From NCBI GenBank assembly GCA_903832055.1, contig CAILAC010000010.1, forward strand, positions 372,001-436,000: a stretch of 64,000 bases of DNA, read 5' to 3'. The DNA comes from an uncultured Acidobacteriota bacterium (lineage in GTDB: Bacteria; Acidobacteriota; Terriglobia; Terriglobales; Acidobacteriaceae). Under the pieces are notes generated by a model, which made no database searches, was not told the origin of the DNA, and was given only the letters and a program-made list of their open reading frames with translations. A program made the position numbers and the translations under genes. Within the stretch, counting starts at the first letter, position 1. The number at the start of each line of letters is the position of its first letter. Shown here in pieces: positions 43,728 to 54,785 of this stretch.

Positions 43728-45257
43728 TTAGTGGCCTCCCGTCAGGATGGCGTGAGGCAGGGCCTGGACTGCGGGGACGATCTGGTCGAGCAGCAGGCGG
43801 GGGTAAAGGCCGATGAGGAGGCTGGTTCCGGCGAGGAGGAAGACGCCGGCCTTTTCAGCCCAGGTGACCGGCTCGTAGACGGGAATGGGAATGGCGGCTC
43901 CTGAGGCGTCAACGGCTGGTGTGTCGCTGAAGAAGGCGCGTTGCATGGCTCTCCAGGTATAGGCGATGCCGACGACGATGCCGACTCCGGCGACCCCGGC
44001 AAACCAGGGGAAGGCGCGCCAGGCACCGATGAGGACCTGGACTTCGGCGACGAATCCGCTGAAGCCCGGTAGGCCCATGGACGCCATGCCGGCGATGACG
44101 AAGAGCCAGGCGGCGAAGGGCATGGCCTTGCCGAGTTGGAGCTTGCTGAGCAGGCCGAGGTCGCGGGTGTGGGTGCGTTCGTAGACGATGCGGCCGACGG
44201 TGGCAAAGAGGAGGCCGGCGAGAACTCCGTGGGAGAACATTTGCAGGACTGCGCCGTCGATGCCGATCTGGGTGAGCGTGAGCAGGCCGAGCAGGACGAG
44301 GCCCATGTGGCTGACGCTGGAGTAGCCGATGACGAATTTGAAGTCGTTTTGCACGAGGGCGACGGCGGCTCCGTAGACGATGCCGATGACAGCGAAGAGG
44401 GCGAAGACCATGCGCCAGGAATCGATGCCGAGGAAGGACCATCCCCAGGGGTCGAGGCCGTGGGGGAAGAGGGTCATGGCGACGCGGAGGCAGCCGTAAG
44501 CGCCGAGCTTCATGACGACGCCGGCGAGGAGCATGGAGGCGGCGGTGGGCGCGGCGACGTGGCCGGTGGGCGCCCAGGTGTGGAAGGGCCACATGCCCGC
44601 GAGGATGGCGAAGCCGGTAAAGACGAGCGGGAAGGCCCACATCTGGAAGCTGATGGGGAAGGGATACTGGGCCAGGGTTTGCAGGTTCATCGTATGGCTG
44701 CCAGCGGCGGCGTAGGCGGCGAGCAGACCGATGAGGACCATGGCGGAGCCGGCGAAGGAGTAGAGGGCCAGCTTCATGGCTCCATACTCGCGGCGGGTGG
44801 AGCCCCAGATGGCGATGAGGAAGTACTTGGGGACGATGGCGATTTCGTAGAAGACGAAGAGGAGGAAGAGATCGACGGAGAGGAAGACGCCGTAGACGCC
44901 GCCGATGAGGGCGAGGAAGAAGGCGAAGAATTCGTTGGCGCGGTCGCCGGGCTTGTCGCCGATGTACCAGGAGAAGAGGATGCCCGCGACGGCGGCGAGG
45001 CCGGTGAGGAGGACGAGAACGCGGCTGATGCCGTCGGCGGCGAGGGTGTAGTGGATGCCAAGGGCCGGGACCCAGGCGAGGTCGGCGAGAGCGACGCTTC
45101 CCTGCCCTGCTGCGGCGATGAATCCGGCGAGGGCAAAGCCGAGGCCTGCGAGGGCGACGAGCAGCGCAAAGACGCGCGCGCTTTTGGCGAGAGCTTTAGG
45201 CCAGAAGGCCAAGGCCAGTGCGCCGGCAAATGAGAGGTAGATGGTGTAGGCGAGCAT
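43728..45257 (-). CDS. nuoM: NADH-quinone oxidoreductase subunit M, second paralogue
   Basis: A 509-residue antiporter-like subunit with the channel residues in FVFYEIAIVPKYFLIAIWG (Glu) and PFHTWAPTGHVAAPTAASMLLAGVVMKLGAYG (Lys). Thus the key charged residues are kept and it should pump. The track ORF reads in from the previous gene; the ATG at 45257 has GGAG seven bases upstream and overlaps the stop of the first nuoM. Two full-length M genes in tandem mark the 2M type of complex I. Confidence 0.93.
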   Translation of the reverse strand: MLAYTIYLSFAGALALAFWPKALAKSARVFALLVALAGLGFALAGFIAAAGQGSVALADLAWVPALGIHYTLAADGISRVLVLLTGLAAVAGILFSWYIGDKPGDRANEFFAFFLALIGGVYGVFLSVDLFLLFVFYEIAIVPKYFLIAIWGSTRREYGAMKLALYSFAGSAMVLIGLLAAYAAAGSHTMNLQTLAQYPFPISFQMWAFPLVFTGFAILAGMWPFHTWAPTGHVAAPTAASMLLAGVVMKLGAYGCLRVAMTLFPHGLDPWGWSFLGIDSWRMVFALFAVIGIVYGAAVALVQNDFKFVIGYSSVSHMGLVLLGLLTLTQIGIDGAVLQMFSHGVLAGLLFATVGRIVYERTHTRDLGLLSKLQLGKAMPFAAWLFVIAGMASMGLPGFSGFVAEVQVLIGAWRAFPWFAGVAGVGIVVGIAYTWRAMQRAFFSDTPAVDASGAAIPIPVYEPVTWAEKAGVFLLAGTSLLIGLYPRLLLDQIVPAVQALPHAILTGGH

Positions 45258-46788
45258 CAGTATCTCCACCCCGCGAGTAGGTGCATCACGGTTGGGTTGA
45301 CCGTGCCCAGCACGAGTTGTGGAACGAGTCCGAGGATGAGCATGAGGAGGAGAACGGGGGCCATGACGAGGATTTCGCCGGAAGTGAGGTCGGGGAAGGT
45401 CTTCCATTTCTCAGGAAGCGGCCCGGAAAAGACGCGCTGGATGACGGTAAGAATGACGGCGGCGGTGATGAGCAGGCCAAGGACCGAGACGGTCGCGGGG
45501 AGCCAGGCGAGCGGCCAGACGCCGCGGAAGATGAGGAATTCGCTGACGAAGCCGTTGAGACCGGGCAAGCCGAGGGACGAGAAGAGGGCGATGCCCATCA
45601 ATCCGCAAAAGATGGGGGCGGGCTTGCGGAGGCCGCCGAAGTTGTCGATGGCGAGATTGCCGCCGGAGCGCGACTCAAGCATGGAGAGGAACCAGAAGAT
45701 AGCGGCGGCGGTGAGGCCGTGGTTGAACATCTGCAGGATGACGCCGTCGAGAGCGGCGGTCTGGCTGAGCTGAACTGCGGTGTCGCTTCCGGTGGGCAGG
45801 GCGATGGCGAAGATGGCCAGCAGGCAGTAGCCGAGGTGGTTGATGGAGGAGTAGGCAAAGATGCGTTTCAGGTCCTTTTGAACTGCGGCGGCCCAGGCTC
45901 CGGCGACGACGGTGAGGGTGGCGAGGATGAGGAGCGGGGTGCGGACCTGGGCGAGCTCGTGGCCGAAGAGGGGCAGGGCGAGGCGGAGCAGGCCGTAGAC
46001 GCCCATCTTGGACATGGCTCCGGTGAGGAGCATGGTAACGGGTGTGGGAGCTTTGGAGTAGGTCGCAGGCAGCCAGGTGTGGAAGGGCATGAGCGGGACT
46101 TTGACGGCGAAGCCGAGGAGAACTCCCAGAGCCAGCCAGAGGCTGATGGGGCCGAGATGCGACTGGATGGCCGGGGTGAGTGAGCCGTCGGCGGCCATTT
46201 GCGCGAGGACCTGGAAGTCAAAGCTGCCGGTGGCGATGAAAAGGGCGAGGAAGGCAAGGAGGAGTGCAACCGAGCCGACCATGGTGTAGACGAAGAACTG
46301 GGTGGCGGCGGGGCCTCGGCCTTCGGCTCCCCAGAGCTTGATGAGGAAGAAGGCGGGGATGAGGGAGAGCTCCCAAAAGAGGAACCAGTGGAAGAAATTG
46401 AGCGCGGTGAAGGTGCCGAAGAGGCCGGACTGGAGGAGCAGGATCAGGGCGAAGTAGAGGCCGGGCTGCTGGCTGGCGATTTTCGAATTCGGACGTGAGG
46501 CGGCGATGGCCATGAGCGTGACGATGGCCGAGAGCAGCAGCATGAGCGCGCCGAGGCCGTCGACGCCGAGGTGATATTCAATGCCGAGACCGGGGACCCA
46601 GTCGGCGCGTTCGACAAAGCTCATGGCACCGCTGGAGCCGAGCGAACACCAGACCCAGGCGGAGAGCAGGAGGGTCGAGATGGCTGCGACCAGGGCGATG
46701 CCACGCGCGATAGCTGCGCGATTGCCTGCGAGCAGTGCGGCTGCACCGGCGACTGCGGGGATGGCGGTGAGGATGGTGAGGACGGGCA

Positions 46789-46792
<4 letters not shown>
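45257..46792 (-). CDS. nuoM: NADH-quinone oxidoreductase subunit M, first paralogue
   Basis: A 511-residue subunit with LFWELSLIPAFFLIKLWGAEGRG and KVPLMPFHTWLPATYSKAPTPVTMLLTGAMSKMGVYG, the conserved Glu and Lys sites of NuoM. Its sequence differs clearly from the second M, so the duplication is old rather than recent. It overlaps both neighbours (nuoL stop and the second nuoM start), showing tight coupling. Start is one of two adjacent ATGs. Confidence 0.94.
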
Positions 46793-48855
<2,063 letters not shown>

Positions 48856-48862
48856 TGCTGGC

Positions 48863-49174
48863 TTATCCCTTCATCCGCGTCATGGTATCAAGGTCGGTGG
48901 TGCGAGCGTGGCGGTGGTAGGCGATGACTAAGCCCAATCCAACGGCTGCTTCGGCTGCGGCTACGGAGATTGAGAAGATGGCGAACATCATGCCGGTGAG
49001 CAGCTCGGGATGGGGGCCAAAGCGCCAGAAGGCGATGAGGTTGAGGTTGGCGGCGTTGAGCATGAGTTCAATACCGATGAGGACGAGGATGGCGTTGCGG
49101 CGGGTGAGCGCGATGGCCAGGCCGATGGCAAAGACGAGCGCGGCGACGATGAGGAAGGCTGCGAGCGGGGTCAT
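48863..49174 (-). CDS. nuoK: NADH-quinone oxidoreductase subunit K
   Basis: A 103-residue three-helix subunit. The conserved glutamate is in LIGIELMLNAANLNLIAFW and a second in SVAAAEAAVGLGLVIAYHRH. Length and motif are standard. It overlaps nuoJ by four bases (ATGA). Confidence 0.95.
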   Translation of the reverse strand: MTPLAAFLIVAALVFAIGLAIALTRRNAILVLIGIELMLNAANLNLIAFWRFGPHPELLTGMMFAIFSISVAAAEAAVGLGLVIAYHRHARTTDLDTMTRMKG

Positions 49175-49695
49175 TGTTGGCCCTCCTTTTTACTTTCCGG
49201 CATGGCCACGATGACTGCGCCGATGAGGGCGACGGTGAGGAGGATGGCGACGATCTCAAGCGGCATGACGTAGGTGGTCATGAGCGATACGCCGATTCCC
49301 TGCACGGTGACTGCTGGCGCGGCGCTGGCTGCTGTTGCCGGCAGGCTGCGCGTAACGGCCCAGGTGAGCACGGCGAAAGTCGCGGCGGCGAGGATGAGGC
49401 CGAGGAGCCAGTTCGAGGAGTAGCTGCGGTACTCTGGCATGCCTGCGCCCCGGGTGAGCAGGATGGCGAAGACGACGAGAATGGCGACCGCGCCGATGTA
49501 GACCAGCATCTGGACGAAGCCGGCAAACTGGGCTTCGAGATTCAAGTAGAGCAGCGCCAGGCCTGCGAAGGTGATGGTGAGCGAGAGCGCGCAGTGGACC
49601 AGGTTGCGGAGCAGCGCGGCGGCGACGGCTCCGGCAATGGTGAGCGCGGCAATGATGAGGAACGGAAGGGTCAAGCCGAAGACGGTCGGAATCAT
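49171..49695 (-). CDS. nuoJ: NADH-quinone oxidoreductase subunit J
   Basis: A 174-residue five-helix membrane subunit with LVHCALSLTITFAGLALLYLNLEAQFAGFVQMLVYIGAVAILVVFAI, the conserved NuoJ segment including the helix with a pi bulge. It follows nuoH by 21 bases and overlaps nuoK. It belongs to the proton-coupling core of complex I. Confidence 0.95.
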   Translation of the reverse strand: MIPTVFGLTLPFLIIAALTIAGAVAAALLRNLVHCALSLTITFAGLALLYLNLEAQFAGFVQMLVYIGAVAILVVFAILLTRGAGMPEYRSYSSNWLLGLILAAATFAVLTWAVTRSLPATAASAAPAVTVQGIGVSLMTTYVMPLEIVAILLTVALIGAVIVAMPESKKEGQQ

Positions 49696-49716
49696 TGCGG
49701 CCTCCTTGCTTTCGAG

Positions 49717-50898
49717 CTATTCAGCATAGCGATAGCTCCTTGGGCCGAGTTTTTGATGGCGCATGAGGACGCGCCCGAGCAGGACATAGGCGGCAAGAAG
49801 GACCGCACTGCAGATGAGCCAGCGGAGGATGCCCTCTCCCATGAAGCGCCAGGCACCGGCGACGACGAGATTGAGGAGAGTCATGGGCAGCATGAACTTC
49901 CAGGCAAAGTTCATCAGCTGATCCTGGCGGAGTCGCGGGAGGGTGCCGCGCAGCCAGATGAAGAGGGCGATTGCGCCGAGGAGCTTGAGGAAGAACCAGC
50001 CCCAGGAGGGAACGAAGCCGAGGAACGAGAAAGGCGCGCCCCATCCGCCGAGGAAGAGGGTGATGGCGAAGCCGGCGATTGAAAACATGCCGAGATATTC
50101 GCCGAGGAAGAAGAGGGCGAACTTGAAGCCGGAGTATTCGGTGAAGTAGCCGGCGACGAGTTCGGATTCACCCTCGGGAAGGTCAAAGGGCGAGCGATTG
50201 GTCTCGGCCAGCGCGGCGATGACGAAGAGGACGAAGCCTGCGAATCCCCAGGGGGTGAAGACGTACCAGTGAGGCAGGAAGCCGGTAAACCCTCCCTGGG
50301 CCTCGACGATTTTTACGGTCGAGAGCGAGCCGGTCATCATGACGATGACGGTGGCAGAGAGCAGCAGGGGCACTTCGTAGCTGATCATCTGGGCGACCGC
50401 GCGCATGGCGCCGAGCAGCGAGTATTTGTTGCGGCTGGACCAGCCAGCCATGAAGACTGAGAGCTCAGTGGACGCGCCGATGGCGAAGAAGAAGAGCAGG
50501 CCGGCGTCCATGTTGGCGAGGACCATGTTACGGCCGATGGGCAGGACGGCAAAGCCGAGAAAAACCGCGACGACCAGCACGACGGGGGCGAGGAAATGTA
50601 CGAGCCCGTCGGCGGTGAAGGGGACGATGTCTTCCTTGGTGAGGGATTTGATGCCGTCGGCGACGGGCTGGAAGAAGCCGAAGGGACCGACGCGGTTGGG
50701 GCCGAGGCGATTTTGGATGCGGCCGAGGCCTTTTCGTTCGAGGACGGTGGTGACGGCGAAGATGCCGGGAAAGGCGGCGACGATGCCAACGACGGCGAGG
50801 ACGGTGCCGACGAAGGGCTGCAGCCAAGTGGGGAAGAATCCCGCGACCCAGTGCTGGAGAAGAACAAAGATTTGATCGAGCTGAGAAAGGAGACTCAC
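49717..50898 (-). CDS. nuoH: NADH-quinone oxidoreductase subunit H
   Basis: A 393-residue membrane subunit forming the quinone chamber. ERKGLGRIQNRLGPNRVGPFGFFQPVADGIKSLTKEDI, the acidic loop FDLPEGESELVAGYFTEYSG and STELSVFMAGWSSRNKYSLLGAMR are classical NuoH. It comes after nuoI with a four-base overlap, so the usual H-I order is reversed. Length is slightly above E. coli. Confidence 0.96.
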   Translation of the reverse strand: MSLLSQLDQIFVLLQHWVAGFFPTWLQPFVGTVLAVVGIVAAFPGIFAVTTVLERKGLGRIQNRLGPNRVGPFGFFQPVADGIKSLTKEDIVPFTADGLVHFLAPVVLVVAVFLGFAVLPIGRNMVLANMDAGLLFFFAIGASTELSVFMAGWSSRNKYSLLGAMRAVAQMISYEVPLLLSATVIVMMTGSLSTVKIVEAQGGFTGFLPHWYVFTPWGFAGFVLFVIAALAETNRSPFDLPEGESELVAGYFTEYSGFKFALFFLGEYLGMFSIAGFAITLFLGGWGAPFSFLGFVPSWGWFFLKLLGAIALFIWLRGTLPRLRQDQLMNFAWKFMLPMTLLNLVVAGAWRFMGEGILRWLICSAVLLAAYVLLGRVLMRHQKLGPRSYRYAE

Positions 50899-51548
50899 GC
50901 GGTGGGCTCCTTTTGCTCGATTGCGGCAGGAACTACGGGCTTGGGTGCTGCTGCTGCGGCGGCTTTAAGAGCGGCGGCCTCGGCTGCGGCTTTGGCTTTT
51001 GCCTCAGACTTGGCTTTTTCTTCGGCGAGGCGGGCATCGACTTCGGCGGCCTCGGTGGGGTGAATCTTGTGGTAGTGCTGGTTGGACCGGGCGAGCTGCT
51101 CGCGGTCATAGAGCAGGCCACCGAAGCGGTCGGTGGTGCTCAGTTCAAACTCGGTGTCCATCTTGATGGCTTCGAACGGGCAGACTTCGACGCAGATCTG
51201 GCAGCTCATGCAGACGGAAATATCGATGTCGAAGCGGGCCGGATAGATTTGCGGCTTGCCGACGTAGTCGGGCTTCTTGTCAGTCGATTTGACGATGTAG
51301 ATGCACTTGGGCGGGCATTCCTTTTCGCAGATCTGGCAGGCTACGCAGCGCAGGCCGGCCAACTTGGCTTCGTCTGAAGCGTCGTCAGCGCCGTCATAGA
51401 CGAGGAAGGGGAAGTCGCGGGTGTTTTCGATGACCGGGGCGCGCTCTTCGGGGTATTGGACCGTGGTGAGGCGATCTTTGGAGACGAAGCTGCCGGCGAA
51501 GTTCTTCGCTGTCTCGGCCAGCCCTTTGAGCATTCCTTCGCCTAGCAT
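50895..51548 (-). CDS. nuoI: NADH-quinone oxidoreductase subunit I (two 4Fe-4S)
   Basis: A 217-residue ferredoxin-like subunit. Two CX2CX2CX3CP clusters bind 4Fe-4S centres N6a/N6b: Cys68-71-74-78 (CVACQICEKECP) and Cys113-116-119-123 (CMSCQICVEVCP). After residue 165 there is an unusual Ala/Lys/Glu-rich tail (AKSEAKAKAAAEAAALKAAA) ending in a Pro-rich stretch. It precedes nuoH rather than following it. The N-terminal amphipathic helix anchors it to the membrane arm. Confidence 0.95.
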   Translation of the reverse strand: MLGEGMLKGLAETAKNFAGSFVSKDRLTTVQYPEERAPVIENTRDFPFLVYDGADDASDEAKLAGLRCVACQICEKECPPKCIYIVKSTDKKPDYVGKPQIYPARFDIDISVCMSCQICVEVCPFEAIKMDTEFELSTTDRFGGLLYDREQLARSNQHYHKIHPTEAAEVDARLAEEKAKSEAKAKAAAEAAALKAAAAAAPKPVVPAAIEQKEPTA

Positions 51549-51570
51549 CGTGCCTCCGTGAGGGTATTCA

Positions 51571-52728
51571 TTAGCGATCTACCTCGCCAAGGACAATATC
51601 GACGCTGCCGAAGATGAGGACGACGTCGGCGACGTTGTGGCCGAGGCACATGTCTTCGAGAATCGTGAGGTTGATGAGCGACGGCGGGCGGACGCGGTAA
51701 CGATAGGGATTGCCTGAACCATCGCTGATGAGGTAGAAGCCGAGCTCGCCCTTGGGGGCCTCGATGCGGCCGTAGGCCTCGCCGGGCTTGGGACGGAAGC
51801 CGCGGATCTTCGATTTGGGGTCCATGATGGGCCCGGCGGGGATGTCTTTGATGGCCTGATGGAGGATCGTGACGGACTCGCGCATCTCGAGGACGCGAAT
51901 CATGTAGCGATCAAAAATGTCGCCGTGGTCGCCGAGGGGGACGCGGAACTTGAAGCGGTCGTAGATGCCGTAGTGATCGACTTTGCGCAGGTCGTAGTTG
52001 ACGCCGGTGGCGCGCAGCATTGGCCCTGTTACCCCCGCATTGATGGCGAGGTCGGGCTTGAGTATGCCCATGCCCTGGCAGCGAGCCATGAGGATTTCAT
52101 TGCCGGTGAGGAGAGCTTCAATCTCGTCGATGAATTTGGGCAGGCCATCGACGATGGTCTGGGCCTTGGCCAGCCAGCCGGTGGGCAGCTCGACGCGGCA
52201 GCCGCCAAAGCGCATGTAGTTGCACATCATGCGGGAGCCGGTGAGCTCTTCAAAGAGGTCGAGAATCCTTTCGCGTTCGCGGAAGGCGTACATGAGCGGC
52301 GTGCCGCTGGCGCCCATCTCCTGCATGAGAAAGCCGATGGAGCTGGCGTGATTTTGAATGCGGGTGAGTTCGGCGGTGATGACGCGGATGTACTCGGCGC
52401 GCTCGGGGACTTCGAGGCCGGCCAGCTTTTCGACGGCCAGGGCGTAGGCCCAGTTATTGGTGAGCGAGCAGAAATAGTCGAGCCGATCGGTGTACGGCAT
52501 GGCGGCGAGGTAGCTGGCCTTTTCGGCGATCTTTTCGTGATTGCGATGCAGGTAGCCGAAGACCGGCTTGAGGCGGATGACGCGCTCGCCGTCGAGGGCT
52601 ACATCCATGCGGAAAACGCCGTGGGTCGAAGGGTGATGGGGACCCATGGCTACTTCGAGAAGCTCGTCGCCCTCTTCGATGATGTCGATGACGGGGGGGC
52701 GGTAGACCTTCATATCGGCAGTACTCAT
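51571..52728 (-). CDS. nuoD: NADH-quinone oxidoreductase subunit D
   Basis: A 385-residue 49-kDa-type subunit. [14 protein letters not shown] near residue 30 holds the His of the quinone site; [23 protein letters not shown]-like [15 protein letters not shown] and [13 protein letters not shown] are conserved. It is separate from nuoC, not fused as in E. coli. It overlaps nuoC by four bases and precedes nuoI by 22 bases. Confidence 0.96.
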   Translation of the reverse strand: MSTADMKVYRPPVIDIIEEGDELLEVAMGPHHPSTHGVFRMDVALDGERVIRLKPVFGYLHRNHEKIAEKASYLAAMPYTDRLDYFCSLTNNWAYALAVEKLAGLEVPERAEYIRVITAELTRIQNHASSIGFLMQEMGASGTPLMYAFRERERILDLFEELTGSRMMCNYMRFGGCRVELPTGWLAKAQTIVDGLPKFIDEIEALLTGNEILMARCQGMGILKPDLAINAGVTGPMLRATGVNYDLRKVDHYGIYDRFKFRVPLGDHGDIFDRYMIRVLEMRESVTILHQAIKDIPAGPIMDPKSKIRGFRPKPGEAYGRIEAPKGELGFYLISDGSGNPYRYRVRPPSLINLTILEDMCLGHNVADVVLIFGSVDIVLGEVDR

Positions 52729-53375
52729 GCGGTCACCCCTGCCGACTTGCTCTGGGCTTCGGCGCGTTTGAGCACTTCATCATGAGGGGTGGGCTCGTAC
52801 TCGTAGTCGTCGGGATCGACGTAGTCGCGGCGCATGGGGTGGTCTTCAAACTCGTCCCACATGAGGATGCGGCGCAGGTCGGGGTGGCCGGTGAAGACGA
52901 TGCCGAAGAGGTCAAAGATTTCCCGTTCCTGAAATTCGGCAGCGCGCCAGACAAAGGTGAGCGAGGGCAACTGGACCTGATCGGTGCGGTTGACCGTGCG
53001 CATGCGAAGAACGACGGGCCCGGCGATGGCCTCATGGGCGCGGCGCATTGAATAAAGGTGGTAAACGGCTTCGAGGCAGCCTGGCTCGATGCGCTTGACG
53101 GTCTCTTCGACGACTTTTTCTTCGCCATCGACGAGTTGGGTGACTTTCACTTTTTCGGTGATTTCCTTGTCGGGCCAGTCGACGCCGGTGACGTTGGAGC
53201 AGTAGTCGAGGGCGAGTTCAACGCTTTCGCGGAGGAAGCTGGCGACTGCGAAAGCGTCTGCCGGGGCAACACGCAGAGAGTGCTGGGCGGAGGGGCTGGG
53301 GTTGAGCACCAGTTCCACGTGAGCTGCGGGCAGGGCTGCTTGAATCATCGCCAGGATTTCTTCAGTGGATTTCAT
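52725..53375 (-). CDS. nuoC: NADH-quinone oxidoreductase subunit C
   Basis: A 216-residue 30-kDa-type subunit. [45 protein letters not shown] is the family signature. The C-terminus lengthens into a short polar tail. It overlaps both nuoB and nuoD by four bases. It lies in the hydrophilic arm beside NuoB and NuoD. Confidence 0.95.
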   Translation of the reverse strand: MKSTEEILAMIQAALPAAHVELVLNPSPSAQHSLRVAPADAFAVASFLRESVELALDYCSNVTGVDWPDKEITEKVKVTQLVDGEEKVVEETVKRIEPGCLEAVYHLYSMRRAHEAIAGPVVLRMRTVNRTDQVQLPSLTFVWRAAEFQEREIFDLFGIVFTGHPDLRRILMWDEFEDHPMRRDYVDPDDYEYEPTPHDEVLKRAEAQSKSAGVTA

Positions 53376-54004
53376 CCGCAGTTTTCTCCCGAATCGACGG
53401 GCGCGGGCAGGGGCCAGACGAGGTGATTGACCGGCGGAACGAGATCGTGCGCGCCCTGGATGGGGATGGGAAACTCGCTCATCGCTTCAGGATTGAGGTG
53501 GCGGGGGCGCTCGGTGCCGGTGAGGGGCTGATCGTCGATTTTCGCCTGGAGGGTCATGAAGGCGTGAATCAGTGCCTCAGGGCGGGGCGGGCATCCGGGG
53601 ATGTGGACATCGATGGGGATGTAGCGGTCAATTCCCTTGAGTACGTTGTATCCCTGCTTGAAAGGGCCACCGGAGATGGCGCAGGCACCCATGGCGATGA
53701 CGTAGCGGGGCTCGGCCATCTGGTTGTAGAGGCGGACGACCTGCGGGGCCATCTTTTTGGTGATGGTGCCGGAGATGATCATCAGATCAGCCTGGCGCGG
53801 CGAGGGGCGGAAGACCTCAGCGCCGAAGCGGGCGAGGTCGTAGCGGGCCATGGTGGTGGCGATCATTTCAATGGCGCAGCAGGCGAGGCCAAACTGCAGG
53901 GGCCAGACGGAATTTTTGCGTCCCCAGTTGTAAATCTCGTTCACGGTTGTGACGAAGACGCCCTGTTTGCCGAGTTCAATCTTGAGTTTGTCTTCGACTG
54001 CCAT
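53372..54004 (-). CDS. nuoB: NADH-quinone oxidoreductase subunit B (4Fe-4S N2)
   Basis: A 210-residue subunit carrying the N2 cluster: tandem cysteines in [10 protein letters not shown], one in GACAISGG and one in IPGCPPRPE. The track ORF runs from 54118; the ATG at 54004 (MAVEDKLK) with AAGGGAA upstream starts the conserved protein. It overlaps nuoC. This subunit passes electrons to quinone. Confidence 0.95.
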   Translation of the reverse strand: MAVEDKLKIELGKQGVFVTTVNEIYNWGRKNSVWPLQFGLACCAIEMIATTMARYDLARFGAEVFRPSPRQADLMIISGTITKKMAPQVVRLYNQMAEPRYVIAMGACAISGGPFKQGYNVLKGIDRYIPIDVHIPGCPPRPEALIHAFMTLQAKIDDQPLTGTERPRHLNPEAMSEFPIPIQGAHDLVPPVNHLVWPLPAPVDSGENCG

Positions 54005-54033
54005 CCGGATTCCCTTCTCTTCGATTGAAACGT

Positions 54034-54405
54034 TTACGCCCAGGTTAAAACGCCTTTGGCCCAGGCCCACGCCAGACCCTCGGCGAGCAGCAGAACAAAC
54101 ACCAGCATTGCCACGCATGCGCTGATGCCCAAACCAGTGAAAGCGACAGCGAACGGCACCAGGAAGACCGCTTCCACGTCAAAAATGAGAAAGATGATGG
54201 CGTAGAGGTAGTATGCGGAGCGGAATTGCACCCAGGCGTCGCCTTTGGATTCGTTGCCACACTCGTAGATCGCGTTTTTGATTGCGTTTGGCTTTGCTGG
54301 AGAAACCAGCTTTGCCCAGGCCAGTGCAAGTCCGAGCGGCGCAAGCCCGAAGCCCAGCGCTGCGAGAAACAATACCGCTAATGAAAAGTACGGACTGGAA
54401 ACCAT
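54034..54405 (-). CDS. nuoA: NADH-quinone oxidoreductase subunit A
   Basis: A 123-residue three-helix subunit with the conserved [40 protein letters not shown] region. It is the first gene of the nuo operon, 29 bases before nuoB. Promoter elements should lie in the intergenic stretch beyond 54405, which is shared with the divergent cytochrome gene. Confidence 0.95.
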   Translation of the reverse strand: MVSSPYFSLAVLFLAALGFGLAPLGLALAWAKLVSPAKPNAIKNAIYECGNESKGDAWVQFRSAYYLYAIIFLIFDVEAVFLVPFAVAFTGLGISACVAMLVFVLLLAEGLAWAWAKGVLTWA

Positions 54406-54617
54406 GGCCTTGAACGTAAAAGTGTTACTCCCATACGGTAGCAGCTAACCCACCGTATTGGGCAACTGTTGCAGTCCCACATCGCAAACCGGGCCCGAAA
54501 TATTGCGGCTCATGGTACTCATTTCGACATTCGCTGCATTGAAGGCACGATTTGATTTGCGATAGGAGCGACGACTTTGGCGTCATCAAAGTGAACCGGC
54601 GCGGACGGTGAGGAGGC
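54406..54617. promoter_or_regulatory. shared divergent region of nuo and cytochrome operons
   Basis: About 210 bases before the small leader ORF, 340 before the cytochrome start. It must hold the nuoA promoter and probably that of the cytochrome. CCATACGGTA and CACCGTATTGG form a loose inverted repeat near 54431-54461. I could not fix -35 and -10 boxes. Confidence 0.4.
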
Positions 54618-54785
54618 ATGAGTCTCCAACTTTGGGTGGATGACAGCGGACGCATTGCGCCTGCTATCGTTCGGGTTGTAGATTTGTGCGGAAAGTTCGT
54701 CTCAGCAACTGCCGCGCAACTTCCTCTTCCCAGAGGTCTACGCGCCAATGGAGCCATTTTTGAAAAGCAGCACATCTGGGCCTGA
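54618..54785 (+). CDS. possible 55-residue leader peptide overlapping the cytochrome start
   Basis: An ATG preceded by GAGGAGGC, the best ribosome-binding site in this area, opens a 55-codon frame (MSLQLWVDDSGRIAPAIVRV...) that ends 38 bases inside the pentaheme cytochrome gene in another frame. No family is recognised. It could serve translational coupling, since the cytochrome ATG itself has only a weak upstream site. It may also be chance. Confidence 0.35.
   Translation: MSLQLWVDDSGRIAPAIVRVVDLCGKFVSATAAQLPLPRGLRANGAIFEKQHIWA

Noticed and set aside
44136-45233. 365-aa Glu/Asp/Gly-rich ORF antisense to nuoM
   Set aside because: Typical complement of hydrophobic codons; nuoM is clear on the other strand.
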